DNA of 64,000 nt from Sphingomonas sp. (GTDB lineage: Bacteria; Pseudomonadota; Alphaproteobacteria; Sphingomonadales; Sphingomonadaceae), in the NCBI RefSeq assembly GCF_029239295.1, contig NZ_JAQZBC010000002.1, positions 186,001-250,000 on the forward strand, given 5' to 3'. The notes under the pieces are model-generated. The model did not search any database and was not told the origin of the DNA. It saw nothing but the letters and a program-made list of their open reading frames with translations. The position numbers and the translations under genes are program-made. Positions 29,788 to 38,850 of this stretch are shown here, piece after piece. Position 1 is the first letter of the stretch; each line of letters starts with the position of its first letter.

Positions 29788-31053
29788 CTATAGCGCAACA
29801 TCAACCGTATGGATGAGGAGCCCCACCATGCCGCCTACCAGCGTTCCGTTGATGCGGATGAACTGCAGGTCCTTGCCCACTGCATGCTCCAGCCGCTGCG
29901 TGATGGTCTCCGCATCCCAGCCGCGCACCGTTTCCGACACCAGCCCGACTATCACATCGCCATAATCGGCTGCGGTGCCCACGGCCACGCGACGGACATA
30001 GCGGTTCAGCGTATTGCGCAGGCGCATGTCCTGCTCCAGCGTCTCACCCAGCTGGCGCAGCATGTCACCCATACCGCCCGACAGCAGCCGCTCCGGGTCG
30101 CGCGCGGCACGTAGCATCGCTTGACGCGCCTGTTCCCACAGGCCGTTAATCCAGTTCTGCATCGCCGGATTTTCGAGCAGCGCCAGCTTCAACGCCTCTA
30201 CTCTCTCACGCATCTCGGGCTTGTGCTGAAGATCGTGTGCCAGCGTCGCCAGCCCTTCCTCGGCCTTCGTGCGCAGGGGATGGTCGGGCTGCTCCGCCAT
30301 GTCGACCAGCATCTTGTCCAGCCCGTCGATGATCTTGTTGGCGATCGTCTCGTCCAGCCCCGTCCAGCGCAGGATGCTGCCCGCCCGTTCGTGCACCATA
30401 TTGCGGACGACCTGCTGGTTCGCCTCAAGCACCCGCGCCGCCCACCGCACGATGCCGTCGATAATCGGCTGATGGCGGTTCTCCGCCATCGCAGCTTCCA
30501 GCGCGCGGCCGATCAGCGGCGCCAGATCCAAACGCCGGATTTGCTCGACCATGGCGCCGCGAACCATCCCGCCGAGCCGCTCCTGATCCAGCGCCTGAAG
30601 TGCCTCGACCACAAGGCGCGAGGCGCCGCGGGTCACGCGCTTGCTTCCCGCCGACGGGTTGGCGAGCCAGCGCGCGGCGACACCCGCCACATCCATTCGC
30701 CGCATCCGGCGAGCCACCACCACGGGAATGAGGAAGTAGTCGCGCAGGAACACGGCGAGTTGGTCGCCGATCCGATCCTTGTTGCGCGGAATGATCGCCG
30801 TGTGCGGGATCGGGAGACCCAGCGGGTGGCGGAAGAGCGCGGTGACGGCGAACCAGTCGGCAAGGCCGCCGACCATCGCGGCTTCGGCGAAGGCTCGGAC
30901 GAAGCCCCAGGCGGGTGCGCTGTCCTGCAGGCGCCCGGCGACGAAGAAGGTCGCCGCCATCAGAACAAGCATTCCCGTGGCGATCACGCGCATGCGGACC
31001 AACCCCGGGGGTGCAGACATTCGCAAGGGGCGCCGCAGCGCGACCGGCATCAT
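29788..31053 (-). CDS. DUF445 membrane protein
   Basis: A 421-residue protein with an N-terminal membrane helix (VIATGMLVLMAATFFVAGRL) and the family motif FAEAAMVGGLADWFAVTALFRHPLGLPIPHT (split here over residues 54-84). The central region is long and helical (EALQALDQERLGG, ERAGSILRWTGLDETIANKII), and the C terminus NGTLVGGMVGLLIHTVDV is membrane-like. DUF445 proteins (YtfJ/YheB-type) are conserved, but no activity is established. The N terminus is uncertain: ATGs occur at codons 1, 2 and 12. A hairpin separates it from the RND gene upstream. Confidence 0.85.
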   Translation of the reverse strand: MMPVALRRPLRMSAPPGLVRMRVIATGMLVLMAATFFVAGRLQDSAPAWGFVRAFAEAAMVGGLADWFAVTALFRHPLGLPIPHTAIIPRNKDRIGDQLAVFLRDYFLIPVVVARRMRRMDVAGVAARWLANPSAGSKRVTRGASRLVVEALQALDQERLGGMVRGAMVEQIRRLDLAPLIGRALEAAMAENRHQPIIDGIVRWAARVLEANQQVVRNMVHERAGSILRWTGLDETIANKIIDGLDKMLVDMAEQPDHPLRTKAEEGLATLAHDLQHKPEMRERVEALKLALLENPAMQNWINGLWEQARQAMLRAARDPERLLSGGMGDMLRQLGETLEQDMRLRNTLNRYVRRVAVGTAADYGDVIVGLVSETVRGWDAETITQRLEHAVGKDLQFIRINGTLVGGMVGLLIHTVDVAL

Positions 31054-31061
31054 GACCCGAT

Positions 31062-31083
31062 CAATCCCCCAAGCGGGGGATTG
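31062..31083. terminator. 9-bp perfect hairpin between RND permease and DUF445 genes
   Basis: CAATCCCCC (31062-31070) and GGGGGATTG (31075-31083) pair perfectly round an AAGC loop, in the 69-bp gap downstream of the RND permease stop. No T-run follows on the minus strand, so it may be a weak terminator or RNA-stability structure. Confidence 0.45.
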
Positions 31084-31122
31084 TTCAAGCGTTCTTTCTC
31101 GAAGTTGATCCTTATGACGCCG

Positions 31123-34100
31123 TCATTCGGCCGGAACATCGCCGTCGCGGAAGCCGATGCGGCCGTGTGGGGCGGGCAGAACACCGCTGGGGCCCTGGTG
31201 ATCGATCACCGTCGATCCATCGTCGCCGGGACGATAGGTCAACAGCTTGCGGCCCAGCCATGGCCCGATGCGGCGTTCGATCCCGATCGACAGGCTGAAG
31301 GCAGCCGGCACGATCAGCAGCGTGAGCAGCGTCGACACGATGAGGCCGCCGATCACGACGATCCCCATCGGCGCGCGCCATGCGCCGTCGCCCGTCAGCG
31401 CGAGCGCCGTCGGCACCATGCCCGCGACCATGGCGACCGTGGTCATCACGATCGGCTGCGCACGCTTGTGCCCGGCATCGACCACCGCGTCATAGACCGG
31501 GACACCCGCCTGCATCTCCTCCAGCGCGAAGTCGATCAGCAGGATCGAGTTCTTTGCCACGATCCCCAGCAGCATCAGCAGACCGATGAACACCGGCATC
31601 GACAGGGGATTGCCGGTCAGCAGCAGCGCGATCACGCCGCCCAATGGGGCAAGCAGCAGCGAGCCCATGTTAACCAGCGGCGGCAACAGCCGGCGATACA
31701 GCAGCACCAGCACCGAGAAGACGAGGAACACGCCCGCGATCACGGCGATCACGAAGTTGATCAGCATCTCCATCTGCCACTTGGCCTGGCCAACGCTCAT
31801 CTTCTGCACGCCAAGCGGCAGGTTCTTCATGATCGGCAGCGCGTTGACCTGCTGCATCGCGTTCGACAGCACGAGGCCGGGCGCCAGATCAGCACCGATC
31901 GTCAGCTGACGCTGCTGATTGAGGCGATTGATCTTGGTCGGGCCGGAGCCAAAGCCGATCTCCGCCACCACCGACAGCGGCACCGATCCACCGTTCTGCG
32001 TCGGCACCGGCAGGTTGCGGATCGTCGCCATGCGCGTGCGCGAGGATTGATCGAGCGCGACCCGGATCGGGATCTGCCGGTCGCTGAGGGAGAAGCGCGC
32101 GCTGTTCTGGTCGATGTCGCCAAGCGTAGCGATGCGGATCGCGTTCGACAGTGCGCTGGTCGTGACGCCCAGGTCCGCCGCCAGATCGAGCCGCGGTTTG
32201 ATGACGATTTCGGGCCGGTTGAGATCGCCCGCGATGCGCGGGGCGAGGAAGCCGGGGATCTTCGCCATTTCCCGCACGATCTTGTCAGCGGTTTCGCGCA
32301 GCAGCACCGGATCGTCGCTGCCCAGGGTCACCGACACGTCGCGATTGTTGTCGCCCCAGCCGAACTGCGACTGGAAGTTGACCCGAGCGTCGGGGATCTT
32401 TGCCAGTTCCGGCGCGAGCGCACGTTCGAACTCGGTCGAGGTCTTCTGGCGCTTGTCGCTGATGTCACCGCCGAAGAGCGCGCCGATCCGTTCGTTGAAG
32501 GTAGGCTTGTCCTTGAACTGAACGGTCACGCGCCCGTTGCCAACAAAGGCGCGGGTATAGATCGTTTCCGCCTCCGGCTGCTGACGCAGCAGATCATACA
32601 CCTTGTTCACCACCTGCTGCGTCTGCGCCAGCGTGGAGCCGGGCGGCATGGTGACGGTGACGGTCGAGCGTTCCTGGTCGATCGACGGCTGGAACTGCAT
32701 CGGCAGACCGGCGAAGCCGACGACGGTCAGGAGAAAGGCGAGCACGCCGATCCCGATCGTCCAGATGCGGTGATCGCGCAGATAGCCGGTGACACGATGG
32801 AAGCCGCCGCGCGCCCGGATCGCCATCGACTTGCCGGGGTCGAGCGTCCAGCGCAGGACATTCATGTACATGTCCATCATGCGGCCTTCGCCGTGCGCCT
32901 CGGGCCCAGCGGATTTCAGGAAATAGGCCGCGATCATCGGTGTGATCATGCGCGCCACGGCAAGGCTCATCAGCACCGCGACCACAACCGTGAGGCCAAA
33001 GTTCTTGAAGAACTGACCCGACACGCCCGGCATCAGGCCGACCGGCAGGAACACCGCGACGATCGCCATGGTGGTGGCCAGCACCGCCAGACCGATCTCG
33101 TCGGCCGCATCAATCGACGCCTGATAGGCGGATTTGCCCATTCGCATGTGGCGCACGATGTTTTCGATCTCCACGATCGCATCGTCGACCAGCACGCCTG
33201 CCACCAGGCTGAGCGCGAGCAGCGTCATCTGGTTCAGCGTGAACCCCATCAGGTCCATGAACCAGAAGGCCGGGATGGCAGATAGCGGGATGGCGAGCGC
33301 GGAGATGAACGTCGCCCGCTTGTCGCGCAGGAAGAGGAAGACGATGAAGACCGCGAGCACCGCGCCTTCGATCATCGCGTGAATCGCGCTCTTATATTGC
33401 TCGATCGCGTATTTGGAGCCGTCGATCCGCAGCTGGAATTTCACCTGCGGGTTGCGCTTCTCCAGCTCGGCAAGCTTCTGCTGTGCCTCCTTGAAGACGG
33501 TGACTTCCGAATAGCCCTTGGCGCGCTTGAAATCGAAGGTGATAACCGGGCGGCCGTTCACGCCGGCGGCGGACCGCTGCTCGGCGTACAAATCGCGCAC
33601 CGTCGCCACCGCGCTCAGCTTGATCGTGCGACCGTTGCCGGCGATGATCTGCGTCTGCCCGAGTTCATAGGCGTCGCGCGCATTGCCCAGCACGCGCACC
33701 GACTGTTCGGCACCCGCGATTTCCGCACGGCCACCGGCGGCGTTCACGTTCACCTGCCGCAGCTGCTGATTGATCTGAGTCGCGGTGAGGCCGTAAGCGG
33801 CGAGCTTCGCCGGATCGAGGATCACGCGGATCTCGCGGTCGACGCCGCCGTTCCGCTCGACCGAGCCCATGCCCTCGACGCCCAGCAGCTCCTTGGTCAC
33901 CGTATTGTCGATGTACCAGCTGAGCTGTTCGATCGTCATGTCGGTGCCGATCGCCGAATAGCTGCCGAGATCATTGTCGTTGATCTTCACGCGGCTGATC
34001 TGCGGCTCCAGGATGCCTTCAGGCAGGTTGGAGCGGATCTGAGTCACCGCGTCGCGCACTTCGTTCACGGCGCGGTCAACCGGCGTGCCGATGTCCAGCT

Positions 34101-34389
34101 GGATCATCGTCGTCGAATTGCCTTCGGACACGAAGGACTGGATTTCGTCCACGCCCTCGATCGTACGGACCGCCGCCTCGACCCGTTGGGTGACCTGCGT
34201 CTCCAGCTCGCTCGGCGCGGCGCCGGGCTGCGTTATCTCGACCGCCACCGCCGGAAAATCGATGTCCGGTTCGCGGTTGATGTCCATTCGGATGAAGCTG
34301 ACGATCCCGGCGATCGTCAGGATCACGAACAGGACGATGACCGGAACCGGGTTTCGGATCGACCAAGCCGAGATATTGCGGAAGTTCAT
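31123..34389 (-). CDS. RND efflux transporter permease
   Basis: A 1,088-residue inner-membrane pump of the HAE-1-like RND superfamily. Twelve membrane helices in the usual 1+5 / 1+5 pattern are separated by two large periplasmic loops; the first helix is RNPVPVIVLFVILTIAGI and helix 4 carries the proton relay LSLVAGVLVDDAIVEIENI with paired Asp. LGIVAKNSILLIDFA in the second half is also diagnostic. Two internally similar halves are present. The substrate is unknown; likely hydrophobic toxicants. No outer-membrane channel gene is adjacent, so it must recruit one encoded elsewhere. The C-terminal tail of about 45 polar residues is longer than usual. Confidence 0.93.
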   Translation of the reverse strand: MNFRNISAWSIRNPVPVIVLFVILTIAGIVSFIRMDINREPDIDFPAVAVEITQPGAAPSELETQVTQRVEAAVRTIEGVDEIQSFVSEGNSTTMIQLDIGTPVDRAVNEVRDAVTQIRSNLPEGILEPQISRVKINDNDLGSYSAIGTDMTIEQLSWYIDNTVTKELLGVEGMGSVERNGGVDREIRVILDPAKLAAYGLTATQINQQLRQVNVNAAGGRAEIAGAEQSVRVLGNARDAYELGQTQIIAGNGRTIKLSAVATVRDLYAEQRSAAGVNGRPVITFDFKRAKGYSEVTVFKEAQQKLAELEKRNPQVKFQLRIDGSKYAIEQYKSAIHAMIEGAVLAVFIVFLFLRDKRATFISALAIPLSAIPAFWFMDLMGFTLNQMTLLALSLVAGVLVDDAIVEIENIVRHMRMGKSAYQASIDAADEIGLAVLATTMAIVAVFLPVGLMPGVSGQFFKNFGLTVVVAVLMSLAVARMITPMIAAYFLKSAGPEAHGEGRMMDMYMNVLRWTLDPGKSMAIRARGGFHRVTGYLRDHRIWTIGIGVLAFLLTVVGFAGLPMQFQPSIDQERSTVTVTMPPGSTLAQTQQVVNKVYDLLRQQPEAETIYTRAFVGNGRVTVQFKDKPTFNERIGALFGGDISDKRQKTSTEFERALAPELAKIPDARVNFQSQFGWGDNNRDVSVTLGSDDPVLLRETADKIVREMAKIPGFLAPRIAGDLNRPEIVIKPRLDLAADLGVTTSALSNAIRIATLGDIDQNSARFSLSDRQIPIRVALDQSSRTRMATIRNLPVPTQNGGSVPLSVVAEIGFGSGPTKINRLNQQRQLTIGADLAPGLVLSNAMQQVNALPIMKNLPLGVQKMSVGQAKWQMEMLINFVIAVIAGVFLVFSVLVLLYRRLLPPLVNMGSLLLAPLGGVIALLLTGNPLSMPVFIGLLMLLGIVAKNSILLIDFALEEMQAGVPVYDAVVDAGHKRAQPIVMTTVAMVAGMVPTALALTGDGAWRAPMGIVVIGGLIVSTLLTLLIVPAAFSLSIGIERRIGPWLGRKLLTYRPGDDGSTVIDHQGPSGVLPAPHGRIGFRDGDVPAE

Positions 34390-34393
34390 GCCG

Positions 34394-35572
34394 TCACACT
34401 CCGGGCTTGCCGAGCACCGGTGCGATCTTCTGCCCCGGGTTCAGGAACGCACCCGCCGAAACGACCACCCGTTCGGTGCCGTCGAGGCCTGATGCAATCG
34501 CAACCGAATCGTCATTCACCGTGCCCAGCCGCACGTCGCGGCGGCGCACCACATTGTCCTTGTCGGCGATATAGACATAATTGCCCTTCTCGTCGCTAAG
34601 AACCGCCGACTGCGGCAATTCGGGAACGCTGGCCGTCCCGCCGACGATGGTGGCCGAAGCGAAACCGCCGGGACGCAGCGCAGGATCGTAGCGCAGCGCG
34701 ACGCGGGCAACGCCCTGGCGCGTCTGCGGATCGATCACCGGCGATACCTGCCACACTTCACCGTCAAACTTCGTCGCGCTGCCGACCGGCGTCACGCTGA
34801 CCCGAGCGCCGGGGCGCAGCGTGACCAGATCGTCCTCGGCGAGCTGCGCGCGCATTTCCATCTCGCCGCCCTTGGCCATGCGAAACAGCGTGCCAGAGGC
34901 GGAACTGATGATCTGGCCCGGTTCGACCTGGCGCGTCAGCACGAGACCGGCGGCCGGCGCGCGGATATCAAGGCGATTGTTGCGCGCGCGTTGTTCGGAG
35001 GCGGTCGCCGACGCGACCTTCAGCCGCGCGGCGGCGGCATCGCGCGTGGCGATGCGGCGCTGAACGTCGGCCTGGCTGATGAAGCCGCGGCCGACCAGCT
35101 GCTGCGCCCGATCGAGCTCCGCCTGCGCGAGCGTGAGATCGGCCTTCGCCACATTGACCTGTGCCGCGAGGCTCGCGGCGGTCTGTGTCTGGACCGAACG
35201 ATCAACGGTGGCGAGCACTTGCCCGGCGCGCACCCACTGGCCGGGTTCGACCAGCACGGCGGTGACCATGCCACCCTCGCCCGCGACGCCGACCGGCATT
35301 TCGCGGCGGGCGGCCAGCGTGCCGGTGGCGTTGATCGTGCGATCAACCGCGGCCCGCCCCGGAACGATCACGGTGACGCGCGGCGCCTGATCGGCGGCGG
35401 ACGACGCCGCCGGCCCGGTCTCGCTCTTGCGGGTGAGGAAGTATGCCGCAGCTGCGACCGCCAGGATCGCCATGATCGCAATGATGATGAGGCGCCGCCG
35501 GCGTCCACCATCGTCCCCCGGCCCCTCGATCAACACGGTCTCACCACTCAGACTACCGGTCTCGTGATTCAT
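34394..35572 (-). CDS. RND efflux periplasmic adaptor (membrane fusion protein)
   Basis: A 392-residue membrane-fusion protein with an N-terminal anchor (LIIIAIMAILAVAAAAYFLT, residues 28-47), a biotinyl-lipoyl half-motif (GMVTAVLVEPGQWVRAGQVLATVD), a helical hairpin with QTAASLAAQVNVAKADLTLA and ARNNRLDIRAPAAGLVL, and a beta-barrel region. It links the RND pump to an outer-membrane channel. No lipobox is seen. It is the first gene of a two-gene operon, ending five bases before the pump gene. Confidence 0.92.
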   Translation of the reverse strand: MNHETGSLSGETVLIEGPGDDGGRRRRLIIIAIMAILAVAAAAYFLTRKSETGPAASSAADQAPRVTVIVPGRAAVDRTINATGTLAARREMPVGVAGEGGMVTAVLVEPGQWVRAGQVLATVDRSVQTQTAASLAAQVNVAKADLTLAQAELDRAQQLVGRGFISQADVQRRIATRDAAAARLKVASATASEQRARNNRLDIRAPAAGLVLTRQVEPGQIISSASGTLFRMAKGGEMEMRAQLAEDDLVTLRPGARVSVTPVGSATKFDGEVWQVSPVIDPQTRQGVARVALRYDPALRPGGFASATIVGGTASVPELPQSAVLSDEKGNYVYIADKDNVVRRRDVRLGTVNDDSVAIASGLDGTERVVVSAGAFLNPGQKIAPVLGKPGV

Positions 35573-35783
35573 GCACCCTACATCCCGCTCCGGCGACGTC
35601 CGACGGCCGTTCGCTACCTTACTGGCAGTGTGTTATCTGAATAAGTCACCGGCCTCAAGTGCCGGCTTGCCCCGATTGGCGCCATGGCAGATTGAGTGCT
35701 GTGCGACAAGCCAGCCGCGTTCAGGCTGCGTTGATGAAGCGTTATCCACGAACGACCAACCGATTGCCCGGAGTTAAACACGC

Positions 35784-36500
35784 ATGCGCATCCTAATTGC
35801 TTCGCTGATGCTGGCCTCAGCCGCCACTCCCGCCTTTGCGCAGAACGCCATGGGCGGGCCGGTTCTTCCGGACGGAACCCTGCTCGACGTTGTCGCGACG
35901 GGCGACATTACCCGCGTGCCCGATGTCGCCACCCTGCGCGCCGGCGTGGTGACTCAGGCCCCGACAGCCACCGAGGCGTCGACGCAGAACGCCAATCAGA
36001 TGGCACGCGTCATCGCTGCCCTGCGATCGGCTGGTATCGCCAATCGCGACATCGCTACCGCCAGCATCAGCCTGTCGCCGCAATATCGCTATGGCGACAA
36101 TCAGCCCCCGGTGATCACCGGCTATCAGGCGACCAACACCGTCTCGGTGAAATTCCGTGACATCAGCAAGAGCGGCAACGTGCTGGATGCGCTGGTGAAG
36201 GCGGGCGCGAACCAGATCGACGGGCCGCAGTTGTCGATCGATCAGCCGGCGGCAGCGCTTGATGCGGCGCGGGTCGATGCGGTGAAGCAGGCGCGCGCGC
36301 GGGCCGAGCTTTATGCTCAGGCAGCGGGACTGCGGGTCGACCGGATCGTGTCGATCAACGAACAGGGTGAGAACCGCGGCGACCAGCCCCGCCCGCCTGT
36401 CCTTTACGCCCGCGCGATGAAAGCGGACTCGGCGCCCGAAATGATGGCCGGTGAAACCGAAGTAAGTGTCACCATCGCGGTGCGCTTCCTGCTGAAATAA
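35784..36500 (+). CDS. SIMPL-domain (DUF541) periplasmic protein
   Basis: A 238-residue exported protein: signal peptide MRILIASLMLASAATPAFAQ, then the SIMPL domain with VVATGDITRVPDVATLRAGV, QNANQMARVIAALRSAGIANRDIATASISLSPQY (about residues 70-103), NTVSVKFRDISKSGNVLDAL and the C-terminal SVTIAVRFLL. SIMPL proteins such as E. coli YggE reduce oxidative stress and others bind IRAK-like signalling partners; the biochemical role is unclear. It is divergent from the RND operon with a 211-bp gap and followed by a strong hairpin. Confidence 0.88.
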   Translation: MRILIASLMLASAATPAFAQNAMGGPVLPDGTLLDVVATGDITRVPDVATLRAGVVTQAPTATEASTQNANQMARVIAALRSAGIANRDIATASISLSPQYRYGDNQPPVITGYQATNTVSVKFRDISKSGNVLDALVKAGANQIDGPQLSIDQPAAALDAARVDAVKQARARAELYAQAAGLRVDRIVSINEQGENRGDQPRPPVLYARAMKADSAPEMMAGETEVSVTIAVRFLLK

Positions 36501-36504
36501 GCAA

Positions 36505-36536
36505 ATGGCCGCCCCGCGGAGACGCGGGGCGGCCAT
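36505..36536. terminator. 14-bp perfect hairpin after the SIMPL gene
   Basis: ATGGCCGCCCCGCG (36505-36518) and its exact complement (36523-36536) enclose a GAGA loop, a GNRA-type tetraloop. It follows the SIMPL stop by five bases. No T-run follows on the plus strand, so termination may rely on stem stability or Rho. Confidence 0.6.
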
Positions 36537-36551
36537 GACATCGTCAGTAGA

Positions 36552-36588
36552 ACAAAGAAAAAGGGCCGCCCGAACAATCGGGCGGCCC
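36552..36588 (-). terminator. Intrinsic terminator of the sciP-glsB strand
   Basis: Read on the minus strand, GGGCCGCCCGA and TCGGGCGGCCC (36563-36573 and 36578-36588) form an 11-bp stem with a four-base loop, followed by TTTTTCTTTG. This is a textbook rho-independent terminator 28 bases past the glsB stop. Confidence 0.85.
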
Positions 36589-36615
36589 GTTTATCGTTGC
36601 CGTAATGGCGAGCGC

Positions 36616-36873
36616 TTAACGCACGCTACCGCGACGAACGAGGTTGACGATCGCCAGCAGAACAACCGCACCCAGCAGCGACACCAGGAATGAGGTCAGC
36701 GTCAGCGGCGAATTGTTGATCGAACCACCCGAAAGAACAAGACCACCAATGAACGCGCCGATGATGCCGACGACGATGTTCAGGAAGATGCCCTGCTGTG
36801 CATCGGTGCGCATGATGATGCTGGCGAGCCAGCCGATCACACCGCCGACGATCAACCAGAGAATGATACCCAT
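36616..36873 (-). CDS. GlsB/YeaQ/YmgE family stress-response membrane protein
   Basis: An 85-residue protein made almost entirely of hydrophobic segments: MGIILWLIVGGVIGWLASII, then NIVVGIIGAFIGGLVLSGG and SFLVSLLGAVVLLAIVNLV. The GxxxGWLAs and GxxGAxxGG patterns are those of the GlsB/YeaQ/YmgE family, small inner-membrane proteins often induced by envelope stress; function unknown. ATG 36873 has GGGGAG upstream. It is the last gene before a strong terminator and lies 89 bp behind sciP, so it may have its own promoter. Confidence 0.9.
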   Translation of the reverse strand: MGIILWLIVGGVIGWLASIIMRTDAQQGIFLNIVVGIIGAFIGGLVLSGGSINNSPLTLTSFLVSLLGAVVLLAIVNLVRRGSVR

Positions 36874-36962
36874 AACTAACTCCCCTGCGTTAACGGCCCG
36901 AACGGCCGGGCTGGGGAAAATACTCTTGACGGCCGATCTTTGTTCCGTTCGCGTAACTCGCC

Positions 36963-37262
36963 TCAGAACTTCTGCTGACGTTCGTACAGCGACTTGTAAT
37001 GCTGGATGCGCGTGACGCGCAGGCCCGGCATTCCCGAACGGTCGATCGCGCGCTGCCAGCTGGCGAATTCCTCCACCGTCAGGCCATAGCGGTTGCACAC
37101 CTCGTCGACGGTCAGCAGCCCACCGTTGACTGCGGCGACGACCTCCGCCTTGCGGCGCACGACCCAGCGCGTCGTAGTGGGCGGCGGCAACGTGTCGAGG
37201 GTCAATGGCTCGCCGAGCGGGCCGATGACCCGGGCGGGACGGATCTTCTGGTTCTCAATCAT
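36963..37262 (-). CDS. sciP: SciP-like CtrA inhibitor (DUF1153)
   Basis: A 99-residue DNA-binding protein of the DUF1153 family with a central helix-turn-helix (RKAEVVAAVNGGLLTVDEVC, then NRYGLTVEEFASWQRAID). Caulobacter SciP binds CtrA at promoters and blocks RNA polymerase recruitment after DNA replication starts, restricting CtrA-dependent genes to the right cell-cycle phase. N terminus (PARVIGPLGEPLTL...TTTRWVVRR) is well conserved in the family. The gene is preceded by a small unknown gene on the same strand and followed by glsB. Confidence 0.92.
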   Translation of the reverse strand: MIENQKIRPARVIGPLGEPLTLDTLPPPTTTRWVVRRKAEVVAAVNGGLLTVDEVCNRYGLTVEEFASWQRAIDRSGMPGLRVTRIQHYKSLYERQQKF

Positions 37263-37368
37263 GACTCAACCTCGGTTTTGGGGGCGCGGGCCCCCTTTCC
37301 ACCTGACATTGCACAGCGTGACGAACGCGAACCGGCGCAGCATAGCGACCGATCGGTAAACAGGATGT

Positions 37369-37596
37369 TCAATCGTCCTTCCATTGCATTAGCGCTTTGG
37401 CCACGGGGCCGTTGAACGCACCGTCTACCGGCGCGAAAAGCGGCGAATCGAGCCGCACCCGCGCCGAACGGGCATATACCGTCGCGGTCGGCGACGCCGC
37501 CTGCCGCGCCGTCATCTCCACCAGCAGCACCGCCAGGTCGCTGGGAAGCTCGACCAGCGGCGCGCGGCGGTCAAACAGGGCAAAACTCAGATCCAC
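37369..37596 (-). CDS. Conserved-looking 75-residue protein of unknown function
   Basis: ATG 37596 opens a 75-codon frame, [20 protein letters not shown] and then [15 protein letters not shown]...[16 protein letters not shown] do not recognise a family. Third codon positions are overwhelmingly G or C, as in neighbouring genes, and the amino-acid mix is not the Arg/Pro-rich pattern of antisense reading. No signal or membrane segment. It is divergent from mnmA with 127 bp between, and upstream of sciP on the same strand. Confidence 0.6.
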   Translation of the reverse strand: MDLSFALFDRRAPLVELPSDLAVLLVEMTARQAASPTATVYARSARVRLDSPLFAPVDGAFNGPVAKALMQWKDD

Positions 37597-37723
37597 GCTA
37601 CGCCTGGCTCCTCATGCGTCCATCGGAGAGCCATTGCTACGCGACGCAAGTGAAGGGTCCGTAAAGGATGCCGCCAACCCGGTTCGCGTTCACCATCCGG
37701 TTCGGATGTGTTATGGACGGGGC

Positions 37724-38830
37724 GTGACTGATATCGGTGATTTCCAGCTGGCCGGCGGCGCCGCCGGCCGCCGCATCGTCGTTGCCATGTCCGGCGGAGT
37801 CGACAGCTCCGTCGTGGCGGCGCTCGCGAAGGCGAGCGGGGCTGAGACGATCGGCGTGACGCTGCAGCTGTACGACCATGGCGAAGCGACCGCGCGCCCG
37901 GGCGCCTGCTGCGCGGGCCGGGACATCCGTGATGCGCGCGCCGTGTGCGACAGCCTGGGCATCGCACATTATGTATTCGACCACGAAAGCAGCTTCCGCA
38001 CGCAAGTGGTCGACCGGTTCGCCGACGAATATCTTGCCGGCCGCACCCCGATCCCCTGCGTCCAGTGCAACATGGGGCCGAAATTCACCGATCTGTTCGC
38101 ACTGGCGCGAGATCTAGGCGCGGACTGCCTTGCCACCGGCCATTATGTCCGCCGGGTGATCGGCAGCGAGGGCGCCGAACTCCATCGCGCGATCGATCCC
38201 GCGCGCGACCAAAGCTATTTTCTGTTCGCGACCACCCGGCAGCAGCTCGATTTCCTGCGCTTCCCGCTGGGCGGGCTGCCCAAGGATCAGGTGCGGGCGA
38301 TCGCGGCACAGATGGGCCTGGGTGTTGCGGGCAAGCCCGACAGTCAGGACATCTGCTTCGTTCCCGACGGCGACTACGCCGGACTGGTGAAGAAGCTGCG
38401 CCCGGCGGCCGTCGACGGCGGCGAGATCGTCGACCTTCAGGGCCGCGCGATCGGCCGGCACGAAGGCATCATCCACTACACCGTCGGCCAGCGCCGCGGC
38501 CTCGACATCGGCGGCCAGCCCGAGCCGCTGTACGTCATTCGGCTGGAGCCCCAGGCCCGCCGAGTCGTGGTCGGCCCGCGCGCCGCGCTGGCAGTGGCCG
38601 CCGCGCGGCTAGCCGATCTCAACATTCTCGGTCCGCTCGAAGGACCGCTGGCGGCAAAGGTGCGGTCGATGGCCAAGCCGGTACCGGCGCGATTGCATGG
38701 CGACACATTGCTGTTCGACGCACCGGAATATGGCGTCGCGCCCGGCCAGGCGGCGGTGCTCTACGACGGTGACCGGGTGCTTGGCGGCGGATGGATCGCC
38801 AGCACGCAGGCCGCCGCGCTGGCGGCCTGA
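37724..38830 (+). CDS. mnmA: tRNA-specific 2-thiouridylase MnmA
   Basis: MnmA thiolates U34 of tRNAs for Lys, Glu and Gln. The 368-residue protein shows the PP-loop [14 protein letters not shown], the catalytic first Cys in [58 protein letters not shown] (second Cys) and [13 protein letters not shown]. The long in-frame extension before it is not family-like. GTG 37724 gives [11 protein letters not shown]...RIVVAMSGG; an ATG at 37706 is an alternative. It converges with the PhzF-like gene 20 bp away. Confidence 0.94.
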   Translation: MTDIGDFQLAGGAAGRRIVVAMSGGVDSSVVAALAKASGAETIGVTLQLYDHGEATARPGACCAGRDIRDARAVCDSLGIAHYVFDHESSFRTQVVDRFADEYLAGRTPIPCVQCNMGPKFTDLFALARDLGADCLATGHYVRRVIGSEGAELHRAIDPARDQSYFLFATTRQQLDFLRFPLGGLPKDQVRAIAAQMGLGVAGKPDSQDICFVPDGDYAGLVKKLRPAAVDGGEIVDLQGRAIGRHEGIIHYTVGQRRGLDIGGQPEPLYVIRLEPQARRVVVGPRAALAVAAARLADLNILGPLEGPLAAKVRSMAKPVPARLHGDTLLFDAPEYGVAPGQAAVLYDGDRVLGGGWIASTQAAALAA

Positions 38831-38850
38831 CACACGACAGCCAACACCGA

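Noticed and set aside
30121..33285. 1,054-codon plus-strand open frame opposite the DUF445 and RND genes
   Set aside because: It is rich in His, Arg, Gln and Asp, has no family motifs, and lies antisense to two well-supported genes; long antisense frames are expected in such GC-rich DNA.
36874..36962. EcfG promoter for glsB
   Set aside because: A GGAAC is present on the minus strand but no GTT follows at 16-18 bases.
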